From a bacterium (GTDB taxonomy: Bacteria; Electryoneota; AABM5-125-24; Hatepunaeales; Hatepunaeaceae), in the NCBI GenBank assembly GCA_025774605.1, contig JALGVR010000014.1:1-35448 (forward strand): DNA of 35,448 bases, given 5' to 3'. The position numbers were made by a program, and so were the translations under genes. Each line of letters opens with the position of its first letter. Within the stretch, counting starts at the first letter, position 1. This document shows, piece by piece, positions 23,092-33,701 of the stretch. Under the pieces are notes generated by a model. The model was not told where the DNA came from and ran no database searches. It was given only the letters and a program-made list of their open reading frames with translations.

Positions 23092-23856
23092 TCACTCCAG
23101 TTTGTTCTTCTCAATAACCCGCATATCACGCAACTCCCCGACCGACGGCGGTTCACGCCGGCTTTCACGCAACGCCTTGGCAGCCTCCTGCTGCCTGATG
23201 TGTTCCAACCGCCTCTCCTCCTGGGCATCGAGTTCTCTCTGTACGATCCTGTCAAGCTGCGTCTCTATCTCGGGAATTGTCTCGTAGGTCATGCCGAACA
23301 GAAGCCCGTGACGTGTATCATCGACGTCATCGACCTGGACGGCGATGATGTTCCTGCCGATAACCAGGTAGTCGCCGATATCGTGCTCCCTGATATTCAT
23401 CCAGTCCAATCCCTCGGTTTCGTCGGAAGCGATGTACTCGCCGTTCAAGTACAGGCTGTAATCATCATCTGCCGTCAGCCAGATCTTGCCGCCCGCGGGT
23501 GGGTCCTGAATCTCGAACGAACGCCGGAACCAGTATGTCCTGACGCCATCGGCATCGACCTCCATCCACCGGCGCCAAAGCGAGTCCGCGTATTCGGCGC
23601 GCTGCAGTGCGCTCGGCTCTCCGGTATCGACCGCATCCAGTTCCGTCACCTGTGAGCCCGCTTCGTTCGCCCCGGTCTCCTGTGCATAAACAGCCCCGCT
23701 CAAGGCGAGCAGGCAGATCAGCAGAAGATGGAACAGAGCGGTAAAATCGACCGCCCTCTTGTATCTGTTACGAAACAAATTATCCCCGGGATGTTCTGAA
23801 ACACGAAATCCTGCAGACGATTTCCTACTCATATCAGCCCGTCGATCAGCCGCCAT
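23092..23856 (-). CDS. Membrane-anchored or secreted protein with a galactose-binding-like domain
   Basis: A 254-residue protein. A basic N-terminus of about 38 residues precedes a hydrophobic segment (FTALFHLLLICLLALSGAVYA), a signal peptide or anchor. Residues 95-190 show a jelly-roll pattern: YWFRRSFEIQDPPAGGKIWLTADDDYSLYLNGEYI, later VIGRNIIAVQVDDV and GLLFGMTYE. This resembles galactose-binding-like modules of GH2-type and rhamnosidase enzymes, here without an enzyme domain. The C-terminus is a charged coiled coil (RELDAQEERRLEHIRQQEAAKALRE). The ATG at 23856 has AGGAG and overlaps the giant TPR gene by a few bases; a GTG at 23862 is possible. It might bind a glycan or another cluster protein. 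Confidence 0.7.
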   Translation of the reverse strand: MAADRRADMSRKSSAGFRVSEHPGDNLFRNRYKRAVDFTALFHLLLICLLALSGAVYAQETGANEAGSQVTELDAVDTGEPSALQRAEYADSLWRRWMEVDADGVRTYWFRRSFEIQDPPAGGKIWLTADDDYSLYLNGEYIASDETEGLDWMNIREHDIGDYLVIGRNIIAVQVDDVDDTRHGLLFGMTYETIPEIETQLDRIVQRELDAQEERRLEHIRQQEAAKALRESRREPPSVGELRDMRVIEKNKLE

Positions 23857-23858
23857 GG

Positions 23859-26800
23859 TCACTCTCCTGCAACTACATTGACGGTAACCGATCCTTCCAC
23901 CGTCTGATCATTGCTCTGGAGCAGGAAGTCGGCTTTATACACACCGGCATCCTCAGCGGTGGTCTGCCATGAGAAAACGCCGGAGCCGTCCCCCTGGTCG
24001 GTGAACGTAGCCGTCGCCGGCAGGTCGTCCGAACTGAAACTTACCGCCAGATCATCGCCGTCATAGTCCACCCCGAACACCGTGAATTCGATCAATGTGC
24101 CCGCGTTACCTGATATCTCCGGCGGAATCTCAATCCATTCAGGCGGTTGATCGACATTTTCGATGGTTATGGTTATCTCCCTGGTGATCTCAAACAGACC
24201 GTTGGACAGGGTGAACGAGGCGCTGTAATCCCCGGCGTCCAGATAGGTCGGCAGCCAACTGAATACGGCTGATCCGTCCAGATTGTCGATAAACCTCGCC
24301 GCTTCGGGCAGATCCGGAGAACTGAAGGTCAGCGATACATCGCCGCCCAGCGGATCGGCGCCGGAGACGGTGAACTCCATCTGCGAGTTCTCCTGTCCGG
24401 TAACGTCAGCGGGAGCGTCAATCCATTCCGGGGGACCTTCCTCCCTGGCCGTTACGCTTATCGGGACCGTTGCGGAGATGCTGAGCTGACCGTTTGACAG
24501 CGTAAAGTCGGCGTCGTAATCGCCCGCGTCATCGACGGTCGTCTGCCACGTGAACGCCCCTGAACCGTCTCCATGATCCTCGAACTGAGCCGATTCAGGG
24601 ATATTATCCGACGAATATCCAAGGGTGAGCACCTCGCCGCCGGGATTGGTTCCGGAAAGCGCAAATTCAATCAGGTCGCCTGCATCAGCCGAGACCTGCT
24701 CGGGAACATCAAGCCACTCCGGTGAAACCACCCGGCCGGTTACGGTGATCTGTACTGTCTTGTCAGTAGCGAGAACCCCGTTCGATATGGTAAACGTCGC
24801 CGCATATTCGCCCGCGTCAGCGTCGGTCGTCTGCCAGCTGAACGAACCCGAGCCGTCACCGAAATCCGTGAACTGGGCGGATCCGGGAAGGTCATCCGAA
24901 GCATATTCGATGGTGACCGCCCCTCCGGCGGGATCGGCTCCCGACATGGTGAATTCGACGACTGAACCGGCTTCTCCCGTTATATTGTCCGGTATATCCG
25001 TCCATTTCGGGGGTTGAGCCGCGCCGCCGATGGTGATGGGCACCTCGCCTATGATGGTGGTATCCCGGTCGGACAGCGCAAAGGATGCGATGTAGGCTCC
25101 CGCGTCGCCCTGTTCAGTCGGCCAGATAAATTGACCGCTGCCGTCACCGGCGTCGCTGAACTCGACCACATCCTCAGGTATATCCTCGGAGAAATAGGTT
25201 ATGGTTAACGCCTTTCCATCGGGATGCATGCCGGCAACCGTGAATTCAACCGGATCACCCTCTTCGACATCGATCCGTTCGGGCAGATCCACCCAGCGGG
25301 GCGCGCGTACCGCATCCTCAACCCTTATCGGGATCTCGAGGCTTACCGAGGTGTCAACGTTGGTCAATTCAAGAACCAGGTTATATGATCCTGAATCCTC
25401 AAACGTGGTCTCCCAGTAGAATGTTCCCGTTCCGTCCCCCTGATCCGTGAACCGGGCTGATTCGGGCAGATCGATCGACTGGTCGGACAACGCCGGCGGC
25501 AGTCCGTCGGGGGATGACGCGGTTACCGTGAATTCAATCACCGACCCTTCAACGGTGTTGATCTCACCGGGATAATCGATCCAGCGCGGGGAACGAACGG
25601 CGTTCTCGATCCTGATCGGAATATCGAGCGCCAGCACGGTGTCGCCGTCGCTCAGCTCGAAAGACGCCGTGTACGAGCCTGAATCATCGTAACTGGTCTC
25701 CCAGGTGAACTGACCCGAATCGTCACCGTTGTCGACAAAATCAGCGGTCCCGGGAATATCGAACGAACTGTACGTAATCGTCAGAGGATCACCATCTGGG
25801 TCTTCACCGGCAACCCTGAAACTGACAGTCAAGCCCTCTTCAGAATCGATTCGCTGCGGGAATTCGATCCAGTTGAACCCCCTATCGACATCCCCGACCG
25901 TAATCGGCACTTCGATCGCCACCGGTATATCGTAGTTATAGAGCGTGAATCGGGCTGTATATTCGCCTTGTGCGGAGAAGGAAGGCGTCCAGGAGAAGGT
26001 GCCCGTGCCATCGCCGTGATCGGAGAATACGGCATCTCCGGGCAAATCATCAGACGAATATTCTATCCTCAGCTGCGGCGGCGGGGCGCTCGGTTTCTCA
26101 GCCTCAGGATAGGACGGTTCGGTTGTCGGAGTCTCCGGTGTTTCAATGACCTGTCCCGCTTCACCTTCCTCCGTCGCCGCCCCTTCCAGTCCCTCGCCGC
26201 CCGCTTCCAAGGTGGTATCCTCCACCCCGGGAGCCTTCCTTTCGGGGGCGACGCCAGCGACTGTGAATTCGATCAACTCGCCTTCCAAACCACTCACTTC
26301 CTCAGGATATTCGCGCCATTGCGGCAGCGCCGGCGGGGCTTTGAGCTCAAACCAGATCGCCGTTGCGCCCAGACTGTCAAGTACGCCGAAGTCAGTACCG
26401 GCGGGGAAGGAGGAGACCCGGGCATGCTCCCAGTTGGAATCGTCGAAGTCGGCCGTCTCAAAGTCAGTCTCGTATTCGGGCCATATCAACCAGTCCGTCG
26501 AGCTGGTGATGGTGAAGTACTGCGGCTCGATACCAACTTTTGAAGCATACACATCCGGTTGAAGCTTAACCAGTTTACGCAGGATATTTATTCCCGCCAT
26601 ACCGGGCAGCTCATATCTGTCCCGCAGGTTCAGGCCCTCTTCGAGCAAGCCGACTCCGTAGTCGGTACAGGTAATCGCGATATCCTCGAACGATGCCGCT
26701 GCATCGTTGTACCAGTATCTTTCAACCTCCTCCTCAATCTCATCGTCCCAGTAATAGCCGTTTTCCTCGTATTCGCGCGCATATTCCTCGCTCTTTTCCC

Positions 26801-29800
26801 TGGCTTTCCGCGAATATTCATCGAATCGATCGTACTGTTCAAGGATATATTCGAGCGGTTTTTCAAGAGCCCGGTCGCCGAAACCGATCGGACGATCATA
26901 CTGGACAACTGTATCCAGCAGTGTTGAAAAGGCGTTCAGCTTGTCGAGATTGTGGACGTTCAGGTAGTCTATCCATGTCAGGATAATGGAGCCCATCATG
27001 TCGGGCAGGAAACCTTCCCTCGATTCTGCGGTTTCACCCTTGGGCAGCATCTCGCTGTATTCCTCTATGTATCCATCGATCTTGGAGATTGATACCGTGA
27101 ATTGATTGTCCCATTGTGCAAGCAGTGTATCGATTGCGTGCGTAAACCGCTCTTCGAGGTAGGAATTCCAGTAATCCACGTTGACGCCCGTTTCCGCGAC
27201 GGTTCCCAGCGCCTGGAGATATAAACCGCATACCTCAGGCGCCAGGGGTGTGAGGATGTTCTTCAGGATTTCCTCCTGGAAGAGAAGCCTGATCTCCGGT
27301 ATCCTCTCAGGATTCTCCCAGGCAAACTTCGCTTCATAGGAGCGCAGCAGGTAATCACCGTTCCGAACGGCAATCTCGGGAATCTTGTCCCGGCAGGCAT
27401 CAGCCCATTTACGGGCTTCAAAGCGCGAGGAATCCAATTCGGCAAGCGTTTCATCCATTATAGTCAGCCGTTTGGTGGAATCAGCCAGCATGGTCGCTAC
27501 GGAATCGGATTGCCCGGCCGCGGAAGTATCCGACTGCGTATCGCGGACCCAGTTCTTCAGTCGATCGCGCACCAAGCTGGTCGAATCGCGCAGCTCAATC
27601 AGCTCCTTTTCAATCCTGTCGAGTTGAGTGTAGCCATCCTTGTATTGAAGCAGGGTTGCCTGATTGAGGATAATCGCCTCATCAACCACCTGATCCAACG
27701 CTTCAAAACGCTTTTCCTGCTCGGGGAAGTAGGGGATCGCCTGTTCAAAGGTGGCGACAGCCTGCTCCTCGACAAGCCTGCCGATCTCGTAGAATGCCTG
27801 CCAGGCTTCCTTCTGGCTTAACTGGATCAAGCGCCGGTACTTGGCGATCAACGAATCGCGCCACTCACGCTTTCGAACCCGGGCGGTCGTGTCCCCGGCG
27901 ACCGTGAAGCGAAGCTTGTCGTATTCCTCATGCTCCCACTCCAGCAACCTGGACAACGCCTTCGCCGCATAGTTCGGCGCGCCAACGCCACCGGCGGCAA
28001 CCTGCCTGTCGTTGGCATCCACCGCCTGCCTGAACTCCTGCGCCGCCAGGGATTGTTCATTGTGGGTGAGATAGTAACTGCCGCGCTCGAAATACGCGCG
28101 GATCGTTCTCGGATCGTCGGGATATTTCTCGGCAAACCTCAGGTATATCTTGTTCGCCTGTTCGAGGTCGTCCAGTTTCAGATAATGTCCCGCCATTTCG
28201 AACAGGTAGATATCGGCTTCCGGATCATCCGGATAGAGCGAGAGGAATTTTTCATTCACCCTGATAACGCTTAGATGATCGTCAACCTTGTTGTAATTAA
28301 TACTGGCGTTCGCCAACGCATCCTGAACCAGCTCGGAATTTGGGTACTCCTCCGCCAACCTCTCGAATACAGCCGCCGCCTGATCGAGCTGGCCGAGTTC
28401 GTTCTGGAAGTTGTAGGCGGTGTTCATGAGTGCCTTGTCGGCCCGCCCCGATTCGGGGTAGCGCTCGACCAGCATCAGGTAGGCTTCATTGGATTTCTCG
28501 AAGGCTTCGCCCTTGGCGTATTCCTGCCCCGCCTGGAAAAGCGCCCGGTCCGCTTCGTCCCAGTCAGGCGTAGCCAGCGCAACCCGCATGAACTCATCAG
28601 CGGCTCCGACATGATCATCCTGCTGCTGCATGGCGGCTGCGTTGCGGAAGATGGCGACAGCCTTGCGCTTGTACGCAGCCTGCTTGAGTTCATCCGATAC
28701 ATCGGCGGCCTCGATGCGGGCGGCTACATCCTCAACACCTTCCATGTCTACCATGCGGAAGTAGCCGTCCAGCAGTGCCGTGTAAGCGCTTTCGAAAAAC
28801 TTCGTCTTGGGGAATTCAGCGATCAACTTCTCGAAATACTGTCGCGATTCAACGATCCAGTCGTGTTCATATAGGAAATTACCGGCGGTGTACAGGATGA
28901 TTTCCCGCAGTTTGCCCTCGGGGAAATTGGCATCGTACAGGTCAAAAGCGGAGAGTTCGAGCTTCTCCGAATTCAACAGCGGGGTGCGTTTCACATCGGG
29001 CGTCATACTCATTCCCCCCGCTGCCGCAGTGTCCGTGACAACGGTATCCGGCTCCGTATATCCGATCGGTTTCTCGGGAGCCGCTTCCGGCGGCAAAATT
29101 TCAGCCTGGTCGGAAACGTAGATCAGACCTTCCTTCTCCTTCCTGGCAAAATCCATGGCGATGAGCACAACCGTCTCGCAGGCAACCTCCATATCCTCCT
29201 TATTCGTATAGGACATCGCCACCTGCCAGTACTCGCGCATCGCTTCCATCGGGCGATTCAATTTGTTGTACAGAATCCAGGCGAGGTTGGAGTGGATTGC
29301 GTAGGCATTCGGTCCGTTGGGCCAGAAACGCAGGTATTGTCGCGCGTACTGAACGGACTTCTCGAGCTTCTCGATGTTGTTCTCGTTGTAGCCTTCCGTT
29401 GTAAACCGGTCGATAATCAGGTCAAGATAGCTCTCCAGAAACGGCACCACTTCATTTCTGACCCGCGGATCGTCGTTTGCCGCCCACCACTCGCTGTCGG
29501 GGTTGTACGTATCGTAAAACTTTATCGGTTCTTCAACCATCCTGGCTGAATCTTTTATCTGTTCGGTAAGGAACACCTGCACTATTTTCCGCTGGACAAC
29601 CGCCGCACGCGGCTCAAGCGGGAATATCTCGATGAATTTCTCATAGACCTCGACGCCTTCAGCATATTGACCGCGTCCGGCGGTGTAAATATCCCCCAGG
29701 GTTATGAGAATATCCGCTCCGTAATTCCGCATCCGGTCGGGATTATCCTCCAACCACGCCTCCAGTCCATCCACACCGGAATTCTGCCATTCCTGCTTGT

Positions 29801-30968
29801 TCACCGAGAAGCAGATCCCCAGATAGCGTAAAGCATCCGGTGAAAAATCCTTGACGGTTGTCTTTTCAAGCTTGGTGCCGTCAGCAGCGTAATCGGTGTC
29901 CAGGGTTTTTGCGAAATACTCAACTGCCGTCGGTATCTTGCTGATGCGATAATAGGACCAGCCGAGGTGATAGATGGCTTCAACGCAAAAGGGTGTGTTG
30001 GGATAATCCCGGGCGATCCTGGTGAAAACCTCGATTGCCTTCTCGATCTCGTTGACCGGAGGGTTGAAATAATACTCCCCGATCCTGCGCAGGGCGTTCA
30101 GCGTATATTTGTTGCCCGGGTAATGCGTGACAAGGGTTTCGAGGTACTGGTTGGACGTCTGCTTATCAAGCGGATCATTGGACTCGGAACGCAGCAGGGC
30201 GATGTTGTACAGCGCGTCGACGCCGAACTGCGTGTCGGGGAACTCGTCGATGATATGCTGATACATCTCCAGTACCTGACTGACGTCCTTCACCGGTTCA
30301 GGCAATGCCGCAGCGGCGTCGGAATCGGTTTTTGCCAGCTCCATCTTGCGATCAAGCTGATCGTAGAATTCGTCTTCAGCCTCCTGGAGCATCAACTCGG
30401 CAAGCCGGAAGTACAGATCGGCGATTACGGCGCGTTTGTGAGGGTTCTGGCGGTATGCCGGATTGGTGAGATGTTCGTTCAGCCGCTTTTTACCGAGCTC
30501 AATCATCTTCCTGCGGTCGGCTCGGATGTCCTCCTTCAACTGGTCTTTTTCCGCGAAGTAACTATCGCGGAGAGCCTCAAGCTGCGCGTCATCGGTAGTG
30601 CTGATAACCGCCGCCATCTCGATGCGGTCCAACAGATCGACCAGTTTATTCAACGTTCCTACGTATACGGGATAGCTTGGATCACCCGGCTTCGGCGGTT
30701 CGCCGCCTACCACTTCAACGAGCTTTCCCAACTGATACAGGACCCGCTTCCCCTCGACAAGATAACCGCCGATATTGCTGGTGTCCGGTTGCGAGAGCAG
30801 ACTTAACCAGCGCCCGCGCAGGTCCTCCGGCAACAGATCCACAGGGTCGGTTTTTTGCTTGGAGCCGAACAGATCAATCGCCCTCGACTGCACCGGCACA
30901 AGCAACACAATCAGCGCCAGTAGACAGATCAGACTGATTGTATATTTAATCTTCACGTGAACGTTCAA
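23859..30968 (-). CDS. Giant exported TPR protein with eight C-terminal Ig-like repeats
   Basis: A protein of up to 2369 residues. A signal peptide is at the N-terminus (YTISLICLLALIVLLVPVQSRA). TPR-like helix pairs fill about 100-1050, with tol-pal/YbgF-like pieces (DALYNIALLRSESND, PNTPFCVEAIYHLGWSYYR, YPESGRADKALMNTAYNFQNELG). A helical region reaches about 1470, then a short galactose-binding-like piece (ADFDDSNWEHARVSSFPAG). From residue 1549 there are eight Ig/cadherin-like repeats of about 95 residues, each opening PPxWxDxPxxI and carrying DLPxxAxFxDxGDGSGxFxW. The first repeat has an acidic, proline-rich insert of about 60 residues. The start may be TTG 30968 or GTG 30956. It follows the other TPR gene by 24 bases. 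It likely scaffolds a periplasm- or surface-spanning complex. Confidence 0.85.
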   Translation of the reverse strand: MNVHVKIKYTISLICLLALIVLLVPVQSRAIDLFGSKQKTDPVDLLPEDLRGRWLSLLSQPDTSNIGGYLVEGKRVLYQLGKLVEVVGGEPPKPGDPSYPVYVGTLNKLVDLLDRIEMAAVISTTDDAQLEALRDSYFAEKDQLKEDIRADRRKMIELGKKRLNEHLTNPAYRQNPHKRAVIADLYFRLAELMLQEAEDEFYDQLDRKMELAKTDSDAAAALPEPVKDVSQVLEMYQHIIDEFPDTQFGVDALYNIALLRSESNDPLDKQTSNQYLETLVTHYPGNKYTLNALRRIGEYYFNPPVNEIEKAIEVFTRIARDYPNTPFCVEAIYHLGWSYYRISKIPTAVEYFAKTLDTDYAADGTKLEKTTVKDFSPDALRYLGICFSVNKQEWQNSGVDGLEAWLEDNPDRMRNYGADILITLGDIYTAGRGQYAEGVEVYEKFIEIFPLEPRAAVVQRKIVQVFLTEQIKDSARMVEEPIKFYDTYNPDSEWWAANDDPRVRNEVVPFLESYLDLIIDRFTTEGYNENNIEKLEKSVQYARQYLRFWPNGPNAYAIHSNLAWILYNKLNRPMEAMREYWQVAMSYTNKEDMEVACETVVLIAMDFARKEKEGLIYVSDQAEILPPEAAPEKPIGYTEPDTVVTDTAAAGGMSMTPDVKRTPLLNSEKLELSAFDLYDANFPEGKLREIILYTAGNFLYEHDWIVESRQYFEKLIAEFPKTKFFESAYTALLDGYFRMVDMEGVEDVAARIEAADVSDELKQAAYKRKAVAIFRNAAAMQQQDDHVGAADEFMRVALATPDWDEADRALFQAGQEYAKGEAFEKSNEAYLMLVERYPESGRADKALMNTAYNFQNELGQLDQAAAVFERLAEEYPNSELVQDALANASINYNKVDDHLSVIRVNEKFLSLYPDDPEADIYLFEMAGHYLKLDDLEQANKIYLRFAEKYPDDPRTIRAYFERGSYYLTHNEQSLAAQEFRQAVDANDRQVAAGGVGAPNYAAKALSRLLEWEHEEYDKLRFTVAGDTTARVRKREWRDSLIAKYRRLIQLSQKEAWQAFYEIGRLVEEQAVATFEQAIPYFPEQEKRFEALDQVVDEAIILNQATLLQYKDGYTQLDRIEKELIELRDSTSLVRDRLKNWVRDTQSDTSAAGQSDSVATMLADSTKRLTIMDETLAELDSSRFEARKWADACRDKIPEIAVRNGDYLLRSYEAKFAWENPERIPEIRLLFQEEILKNILTPLAPEVCGLYLQALGTVAETGVNVDYWNSYLEERFTHAIDTLLAQWDNQFTVSISKIDGYIEEYSEMLPKGETAESREGFLPDMMGSIILTWIDYLNVHNLDKLNAFSTLLDTVVQYDRPIGFGDRALEKPLEYILEQYDRFDEYSRKAREKSEEYAREYEENGYYWDDEIEEEVERYWYNDAAASFEDIAITCTDYGVGLLEEGLNLRDRYELPGMAGINILRKLVKLQPDVYASKVGIEPQYFTITSSTDWLIWPEYETDFETADFDDSNWEHARVSSFPAGTDFGVLDSLGATAIWFELKAPPALPQWREYPEEVSGLEGELIEFTVAGVAPERKAPGVEDTTLEAGGEGLEGAATEEGEAGQVIETPETPTTEPSYPEAEKPSAPPPQLRIEYSSDDLPGDAVFSDHGDGTGTFSWTPSFSAQGEYTARFTLYNYDIPVAIEVPITVGDVDRGFNWIEFPQRIDSEEGLTVSFRVAGEDPDGDPLTITYSSFDIPGTADFVDNGDDSGQFTWETSYDDSGSYTASFELSDGDTVLALDIPIRIENAVRSPRWIDYPGEINTVEGSVIEFTVTASSPDGLPPALSDQSIDLPESARFTDQGDGTGTFYWETTFEDSGSYNLVLELTNVDTSVSLEIPIRVEDAVRAPRWVDLPERIDVEEGDPVEFTVAGMHPDGKALTITYFSEDIPEDVVEFSDAGDGSGQFIWPTEQGDAGAYIASFALSDRDTTIIGEVPITIGGAAQPPKWTDIPDNITGEAGSVVEFTMSGADPAGGAVTIEYASDDLPGSAQFTDFGDGSGSFSWQTTDADAGEYAATFTISNGVLATDKTVQITVTGRVVSPEWLDVPEQVSADAGDLIEFALSGTNPGGEVLTLGYSSDNIPESAQFEDHGDGSGAFTWQTTVDDAGDYDADFTLSNGQLSISATVPISVTAREEGPPEWIDAPADVTGQENSQMEFTVSGADPLGGDVSLTFSSPDLPEAARFIDNLDGSAVFSWLPTYLDAGDYSASFTLSNGLFEITREITITIENVDQPPEWIEIPPEISGNAGTLIEFTVFGVDYDGDDLAVSFSSDDLPATATFTDQGDGSGVFSWQTTAEDAGVYKADFLLQSNDQTVEGSVTVNVVAGE

Positions 30969-30992
30969 ACCACGCCCATTCCACTGGTTTGA

Positions 30993-33701
30993 TCAATTAT
31001 CATTGCTGCCTGCCGGGTTTTCATTCCTGGTCGGCGGCTGTTTCCTGCCGGTGGTATCCGCTGCTGACTCCTCCCGCTCCAATTCAACGGGAGTCTGAGC
31101 CTGACCCTCCAAGACGGGCGACTCTTCCACAGTTTCCTTAACGGTTTCACCTGCACTCTGCTCATCGGCAGCACCGGTATCGGACTTTACATCATCTTCC
31201 GTCGATGATTCGCCTTCGGGCGTTTCATCTCCCGCGGGTGTCTCCTCAACTCCCTCGTTGGCGGGCTTCGGCTGCCCGGGTATCTCCCCGGCAGGTTGCT
31301 CGGATCCGCCGCCAACATCTCCGGTCTCCGGAGTGGTTCCCCCGCCGGGAACCGTTTCCGGCGGATTTTCCGGTTGTTCCCCGGGCGACTCTTCCGGCAG
31401 CGGTTCCCCGGCTGTGGAGTCGCTTTCCGTCACCGTCGTATCAGTGGTCACCGGTCTATATTCCTTTGGCTGCCAGAGCGGTATCGGCGGAGCGTAATAG
31501 GGCTCGTCACCCGGTTCACTTGCCAGAGCCAGGGAGTCGGGCAGCTCGGCGATCTCCTCCTCGACGGCGTGTCGTTCCGCCAGGATATTGTTGATTCTGC
31601 TGATATACTGATCGAGTTCTTTCAGTCGGTTTTCCCTCATATACAGATAGTCAAAGGCCAGACCGGCTGTTGAATGACGTTGATAGGCGAACCAGCTCCA
31701 GTGGTCCAGGTTGCTGGTTATATCAACCTGTTTGAAGCTGTTCAGGTTTCTGCTCACCGCCATCAGCCGGACCTGGAGATTCATCATCCCCAGCTCGATC
31801 TCACCCAAATCGACCAAGAGCGCCTCATCCCCCACCGATTCGGCTTCCGATATCAGCGTCCTGACCTTCTCAAGGGCATCCTCCGATGCCTTCCATTCCT
31901 GGTCGAACCGGATCTTCAGTGAATCGACAAACCTCGCCTGAAACAGTTGCTCCTGCTCACGATGAACAAGGGACTTCTGTTGCATCTGGTAACGGAATCC
32001 CGATTTCAGGTCATTGGCCAAATCCAGCAGTTTGGCATACAGCTTGTCATACTTTGACAGAAGCCTCGCATCCTGGGTGGCGAACAGCTCCTTCTCGATC
32101 CCCTTTAGCTCATCGAATAACCGGTACAGTTCATTCTGCTCGTCCAACATCTCCATAATGACCGGCGAAGACATAACACCCTCAGCCAGTTTCAGTCGCT
32201 CGAAGATCGATTTCAGCTTTATCCTCAGCCTGTTGTAACGATCGAAAAGCTCACGGCGACCCTCCAGGAACAGGTCCGGCTCCAGGCGTTGTAATTCACC
32301 GATCGCACTCGAGACGTTATGCTTCTCAAAATCAGCCTCCTTGAATTCCCGCCGTTCATCAACCGCCGTCATGACCTTTTCATATTCACTCTTTGCATCC
32401 TCACCCCGTCCGATAACCTCCTGGCTGTAACCCAGCAGACAGAACACCTCATAGAAATACTGCGATTTTGGAAACTCCTCGAGAAACTCATTGCACAGCT
32501 CAATCACCGCGCCGTAATCGTGAACCCGGAAGAGAGACCAGGCCGCGATCAGACTGGCTTTCTCCGCCATCTCGCCCTTGAACTTGGTCATGCTCAATTT
32601 ATCATAAGCATCGTAATATCGTCCGCTGAGATAATCTATATAGCCCAATTTGAGCATCGCTTCCCACTTGATCTCCTTCGTCAGCCCCTTGCCTTTCAAC
32701 TTGCCTTCAGCGATCTCCATGTACCGGTGTTCAGCATCCACAAGGTCGAGCATCCCCAGCGCACAATCAGCCGCGCGGAGTTTTGCGACAATGTACAGCT
32801 CTGTCTTGGGGCGTATTTGATCCAGCAATTCCTGTGCTTCGGCCCATTCCTGAAGGGACATCAGGAAACGAGCCGTCAATTCGGCCGTATGCCAGTACGA
32901 CTCGTCAGCCTGCCCGCCGGTCAGCTCACTGTATCTCATCCATGAATTCCTCAAACCGCGCAGATCACCGTTGTTGCCGGCAATGGCGATGAGCCTCTCC
33001 AGCGTCCGCCGTTTTAACTCAACGTCATCGGAATGCTTAAGCACGTAATCGTAATCCTCCCCGGCGCGGTCATACATCGTCACCTTGAAGAACGATTCAC
33101 CACGGAGGAAAACAATGTCAGCCAGATCCTCATATCCATAGCGTTCCTTCAATTCGGTAAAGCGGAGAATTGCCTGATGGTAATTGGAGTTCCTGTAGGA
33201 TTCCAGCGCGGATTTCAGGTCGGTGTTGAACATCCGTCTGCGCTGCTCATCGGTGGCGCTGCTCAGCAGCCTGTCCTTGATCTGCCGCGCCTGGGTGTAC
33301 TTTTGAACGTACTTCTCACGCTGCAACTTCTCCCAGGTTTGGTACTTAATGCGCGGAGGAGCTTCAGCCAGGTCTGACGGAAAAACATAGGAAGAATCAT
33401 CGAAGGTGGCTGGATCAAGCGGTGCGAACGCATCGCGGGTACCGTTCAAATCCTCCCTGCGGCGCTTTTTGGCTTCACTGGTAATCCCCTCATAGAGCCA
33501 GATCAGGAAGGATTCGTACTGGAAAACCTCCGCTTCAAAATCCAGACCGCGCTGAAAGAGGAAGAGATTTGCCTGCGCTTGATAGCTCTTATCAAGTGAA
33601 GTCTCGTTCCGGGTGTTGATCTGGGCTGACAGCGGTGCGGGGTATAACAACAACAGAATCGTCAGAACAAGCAGATCAGTCGCCAGGCGCCTAATCGACA
33701 T
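30993..33701 (-). CDS. Exported TPR/coiled-coil protein with acidic low-complexity tail
   Basis: A 902-residue protein. Signal peptide at residues 1-27 (LATDLLVLTILLLLYPAPLSAQ). TPR-like helices occupy about 150-480 (FTELKERYGYEDLADIVFLRGESFFK, FPKSQYFYEVFCLLGYSQEVIGRGEDAKSEY in two parts). A long coiled-coil region covers about 490-720. The last 160 residues are rich in P, E, T, G and S with few hydrophobics, and are probably disordered and flexible. The ATG at 33701 gives a clean signal peptide; a GTG at 33764 would add 21 residues ahead of it. It is the first gene of the envelope cluster, downstream of a strong promoter and a leader of about 300 bases. Confidence 0.82.
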   Translation of the reverse strand: MSIRRLATDLLVLTILLLLYPAPLSAQINTRNETSLDKSYQAQANLFLFQRGLDFEAEVFQYESFLIWLYEGITSEAKKRRREDLNGTRDAFAPLDPATFDDSSYVFPSDLAEAPPRIKYQTWEKLQREKYVQKYTQARQIKDRLLSSATDEQRRRMFNTDLKSALESYRNSNYHQAILRFTELKERYGYEDLADIVFLRGESFFKVTMYDRAGEDYDYVLKHSDDVELKRRTLERLIAIAGNNGDLRGLRNSWMRYSELTGGQADESYWHTAELTARFLMSLQEWAEAQELLDQIRPKTELYIVAKLRAADCALGMLDLVDAEHRYMEIAEGKLKGKGLTKEIKWEAMLKLGYIDYLSGRYYDAYDKLSMTKFKGEMAEKASLIAAWSLFRVHDYGAVIELCNEFLEEFPKSQYFYEVFCLLGYSQEVIGRGEDAKSEYEKVMTAVDERREFKEADFEKHNVSSAIGELQRLEPDLFLEGRRELFDRYNRLRIKLKSIFERLKLAEGVMSSPVIMEMLDEQNELYRLFDELKGIEKELFATQDARLLSKYDKLYAKLLDLANDLKSGFRYQMQQKSLVHREQEQLFQARFVDSLKIRFDQEWKASEDALEKVRTLISEAESVGDEALLVDLGEIELGMMNLQVRLMAVSRNLNSFKQVDITSNLDHWSWFAYQRHSTAGLAFDYLYMRENRLKELDQYISRINNILAERHAVEEEIAELPDSLALASEPGDEPYYAPPIPLWQPKEYRPVTTDTTVTESDSTAGEPLPEESPGEQPENPPETVPGGGTTPETGDVGGGSEQPAGEIPGQPKPANEGVEETPAGDETPEGESSTEDDVKSDTGAADEQSAGETVKETVEESPVLEGQAQTPVELEREESAADTTGRKQPPTRNENPAGSNDN

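Noticed and set aside
29967-30806. Open reading frame of 279 codons on the plus strand
   Set aside because: It is antisense to the TPR region of the giant protein, whose signal peptide, repeats and operon position are clear.
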